64,000 bases of DNA. Source: an uncultured Christensenellaceae bacterium (lineage in GTDB: Bacteria > Bacillota > Clostridia > Christensenellales > UBA3700). Positions 62,151 to 64,000 of the stretch are shown one piece after another. The notes under the pieces were generated by a model, which ran no database searches, was not told the origin of the DNA, and saw only the letters and a list, made by a program, of their open reading frames with translations. How positions within the stretch are numbered: the stretch's first letter is position 1; every line of letters begins with the position of its first letter. A program made the position numbers and the translations under genes. The stretch spans positions 1 through 64,000 of the forward strand of contig CALWKS010000001.1 of assembly GCA_944381325.1 (NCBI GenBank), in the 5' to 3' direction.

Positions 62151-62759
62151 TCAATATCCTAATTCTTCGTCGATAAGCAGGACGTATACTTTGTCCTGAT
62201 AGCGCGTGGGATGGTGAACGATCGTAGTAACGTTGCACATGCACTCTTTGCCCGTGCAGTTGCCGCATTTGCCCGTTATCGCGCAAGGGGTGGATTTGCC
62301 GAGGCGCACTGCGTTGAGATGACAGGTATAGTTGCGTATTCTGTCGACAGCCGCGTCAAAGTCTTTTACTATTTTGTTTTTGCCCACGGCGTAAATTATG
62401 TTGGGCACGCCGAAAATGAGAGAAGAAACTCTGTTGGCAGAGCCGTCGGTATTCACGATTTCTCCGTTTTCGGTTATAGCGTTTGCAGAAGCGAGATACC
62501 ATTTTGCACTTGCGGCAAGCTGATAAACTCTGTTTTTGAGTTCTTCGGATACTGTCGAATGACTGTAAAGCGTAGTGCCGCGCTGAGTGAGAAGCTCAGG
62601 GATGTTGAGCTGATTGAGAGTAACGCTTCCGCCTGCGCCTACGGTGTCGTCGACGGGGATAAGTTCAAGGATCTTATCCGCGGCAGCTTTGCCGTCTGCG
62701 CATATTACGGGTATAAAACCGCGCGCAGCGAGTTTTTTTGACAAATCGGTAAGATTCAT
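62151..62759 (-). CDS. LUD-domain protein (DUF162)
   Basis: LUD proteins include the lactate-utilisation subunits LutB/LutC, but stand-alone forms of about 200 residues are common in Clostridia and unassigned. The 202-residue product has VGAGGSVTLNQLNI, the family's signature turn, and TENGEIVNTDGSANRVSSLIFG. A cysteine-rich stretch near residues 165-180 (GKCGNCTGKECMC) could hold metal. The ATG at 62759 has GAGGTG six bases upstream, better than an in-frame GTG at 62768. No lutA or lutB gene is adjacent. Confidence 0.88.
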   Translation of the reverse strand: MNLTDLSKKLAARGFIPVICADGKAAADKILELIPVDDTVGAGGSVTLNQLNIPELLTQRGTTLYSHSTVSEELKNRVYQLAASAKWYLASANAITENGEIVNTDGSANRVSSLIFGVPNIIYAVGKNKIVKDFDAAVDRIRNYTCHLNAVRLGKSTPCAITGKCGNCTGKECMCNVTTIVHHPTRYQDKVYVLLIDEELGY

Positions 62760-62803
62760 ATTATTCACCTCGTTTGTTTCTTATTATATTATATAAAATC
62801 CGT

Positions 62804-62832
62804 TTGCTAAAATCCAGTTATTTTTATATAAT
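62804..62832 (+). promoter_or_regulatory. Promoter of the aminotransferase gene
   Basis: TTGCTA (62804-62809) and TATAAT (62827-62832) are 17 bases apart, 37 bases before the ATG. The adjacent AT-rich stretch (62780-62800) probably holds the divergent LUD promoter. Confidence 0.7.
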
Positions 62833-62869
62833 AATTGTAACGGCGTGCTTTTACGCGCAAGAGGTTTTT

Positions 62870-64000
62870 ATGATTTCAGAAAAAATGCGTAATATGGTCA
62901 AAAACAGCTCGGCTATCCGCGCTATGTTTGAAGAGGGCAAAAAGCTCGCTTCGGTTTACGGCGCAGAAAACGTATACGATTTTTCACTCGGTAATCCAAA
63001 TCTTCCTGCTCCGGAAGAGGTCGCGGCGGCTTTGAAAAACGAGATAGACAATTGCGATCCTTTAGCTCTTCACGGCTATATGTCCAATGCGGGTTACGAA
63101 GACGTGAGACAGGCGGTCGCGGACAATCTGAACGCGCGCTTTGATACAAAATACGACGGCTCGTGTATTGTTATGAGCGTAGGTGCGGCAGGCGGTTTAA
63201 ACGTATTTTTAAAAGCGGTGCTAGATCCGGGAGATGAGGTCGTAGTAATAGCGCCGTTCTTCGGAGAGTACGCAAATTACGTTGCCAATTTTGACGGCAG
63301 ACTTGTTGTCGTAAAACCCAATCCGCCTACATTCCAGCCTGACATAAAGGCTTTTGCCGATGCACTGACATCAAGGACGAAAGCGGTCATAATAAATACG
63401 CCCAACAACCCTACGGGTGTCGTGTATTCTGAAAAAACTCTTACCGCGCTTGCGGACGAGATGAGGAAGGCTGAGAAGAAATTCGGCACAACGATATATC
63501 TGCTCTCGGACGAGCCTTACAGAGAACTGGTATACGGCGGCGTTACACAGCCTTATCCCGCGGTATTTTACAAAAACACGGTGAGCGGATATTCTTTCAG
63601 CAAGTCGTTGTCGCTTGCAGGCGAGAGAATAGGCTATCTTGCGGTAAATCCTGAGTGCGCCGATTTTCAAGACCTTGTCGGCGCTCTGGGTGTGGCTACG
63701 CGCGTGCTTGGATTCGTAAACGCTCCGTCTCTTATCCAGAGAGCGGTTGCTAAGTGTCTTGACTCAAGCGTTGATGTGGGTTATTATGAGAAAAACGGCG
63801 CGGCGCTTAAGAAAATAATGGATAAGTGCGGTTTTGAATACGTAGAGCCTGAAGGCGCGTTTTATCTGTTTGTGAAAGCGCCTGACGGAGATGACGCAAA
63901 GATGTGCGCCAAGGCGAAAGAATTCAGACTGCTGCTTGTTCCTGCAACAGGTTTCGGATGCAAAGGCTGGGTCAGAATAGCATACTGCGTATCGCCTGAA
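62870..64000 (+). CDS. Class I/II PLP aminotransferase, 3' end outside the window
   Basis: The frame starts at ATG 62870, behind AAGAGG, and runs open for 377 codons to the window edge. It shows YDFSLGNPNLPAPEEV, INTPNNPTGVVYSEKTL, LSDEPYRELVYGG, and SFSKSLSLAGERIGYLAV with the PLP lysine, then EGAFYLFVK and VRIAYCVS near the cut end. This is the fold I aspartate/aromatic aminotransferase group; pyridoxal-phosphate residues are intact. The amino-acid substrate cannot be told. Only a few tens of residues at most should be missing. Confidence 0.92.
   Translation, partial: MISEKMRNMVKNSSAIRAMFEEGKKLASVYGAENVYDFSLGNPNLPAPEEVAAALKNEIDNCDPLALHGYMSNAGYEDVRQAVADNLNARFDTKYDGSCIVMSVGAAGGLNVFLKAVLDPGDEVVVIAPFFGEYANYVANFDGRLVVVKPNPPTFQPDIKAFADALTSRTKAVIINTPNNPTGVVYSEKTLTALADEMRKAEKKFGTTIYLLSDEPYRELVYGGVTQPYPAVFYKNTVSGYSFSKSLSLAGERIGYLAVNPECADFQDLVGALGVATRVLGFVNAPSLIQRAVAKCLDSSVDVGYYEKNGAALKKIMDKCGFEYVEPEGAFYLFVKAPDGDDAKMCAKAKEFRLLLVPATGFGCKGWVRIAYCVSPE

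Noticed and set aside
62148-62286. N-terminal extension of the glycerophosphodiesterase
   Set aside because: It lies in another frame of the LUD gene; the conserved protein begins at the ATG at 62148.

Overview
The window looks like a chromosomal segment of a low-to-mid GC Gram-positive bacterium of the Clostridia (Bacillota), probably an uncultured gut-type lineage. This rests on strong GGAGG ribosome-binding sites, a YlbJ-type sporulation membrane protein, TmcAL, RbgA, YlxM-Ffh, folate-type TrmFO followed by HslVU, and an Rrf2-IscS-IscU cluster. The species cannot be named from sequence alone.

Accessory region (1 to about 15.6 kb). It is visibly more AT-rich than the rest. It opens with a gene running off the left edge, a field of degenerate repeats and dyads, and an orphan sigma-like regulator. 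A toxin-antitoxin pair follows: an AbrB-type DNA-binding domain fused to a VbhA-like antitoxin tail, plus a Fic toxin. Next comes a six-gene operon (2904-14097): Vsr-like nuclease, DrmE-like protein, NERD-nuclease/SF1 helicase, DrmA helicase, DrmB (DUF1998) and a C5-cytosine DNA methyltransferase. This is a class-2-like DISARM anti-phage system without the phospholipase-D protein DrmC and with two other nucleases in its place. A protein with a C-terminal HEPN-like RNase motif closes the island.

tRNA block (15.6-16.5 kb). Nine tRNA genes lie on the minus strand (Lys-CTT, Gly-GCC, Leu-TAG, Lys-TTT, Gln-CTG, Gln-TTG, His-GTG, Arg-TCT, Gly-TCC) with one promoter and one terminator. The tRNA-Lys(CTT) 3' end marks the right border of the island.

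Core region (16.6-64 kb). A minus-strand operon carries a small membrane protein, rdgB, a phosphodiesterase and typA. Plus-strand genes follow: a DUF2156 protein, an aconitase-family hydratase with a folate cycloligase, and an RsmD-CoaD fusion. After ylbJ and tmcAL (minus) come pta-ackA, rpmF, plsX-rnc, smc-ftsY, and the SRP/ribosome cluster ylxM-ffh-rpsP-khpA-rimM-trmD. Next are rbgA-rnhB-yraN, rplS, a lipoprotein-like membrane GT-C protein, comM-dprA-topA-trmFO-hslVU, hisS-aspS-tcdA-trxA, glyA, and the iron-sulfur operon (Rrf2, iscS, iscU). The right end has a 44-residue small protein, a glycerophosphodiesterase and a LUD protein (all minus) and an aminotransferase cut by the window edge.

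The island genes appear to form a layered defence: methylation-based self marking with nuclease/helicase attack (DISARM-like), and two candidate growth-arrest modules (Fic, HEPN). The core genes cover translation, chromosome maintenance, acetate metabolism and Fe-S assembly.
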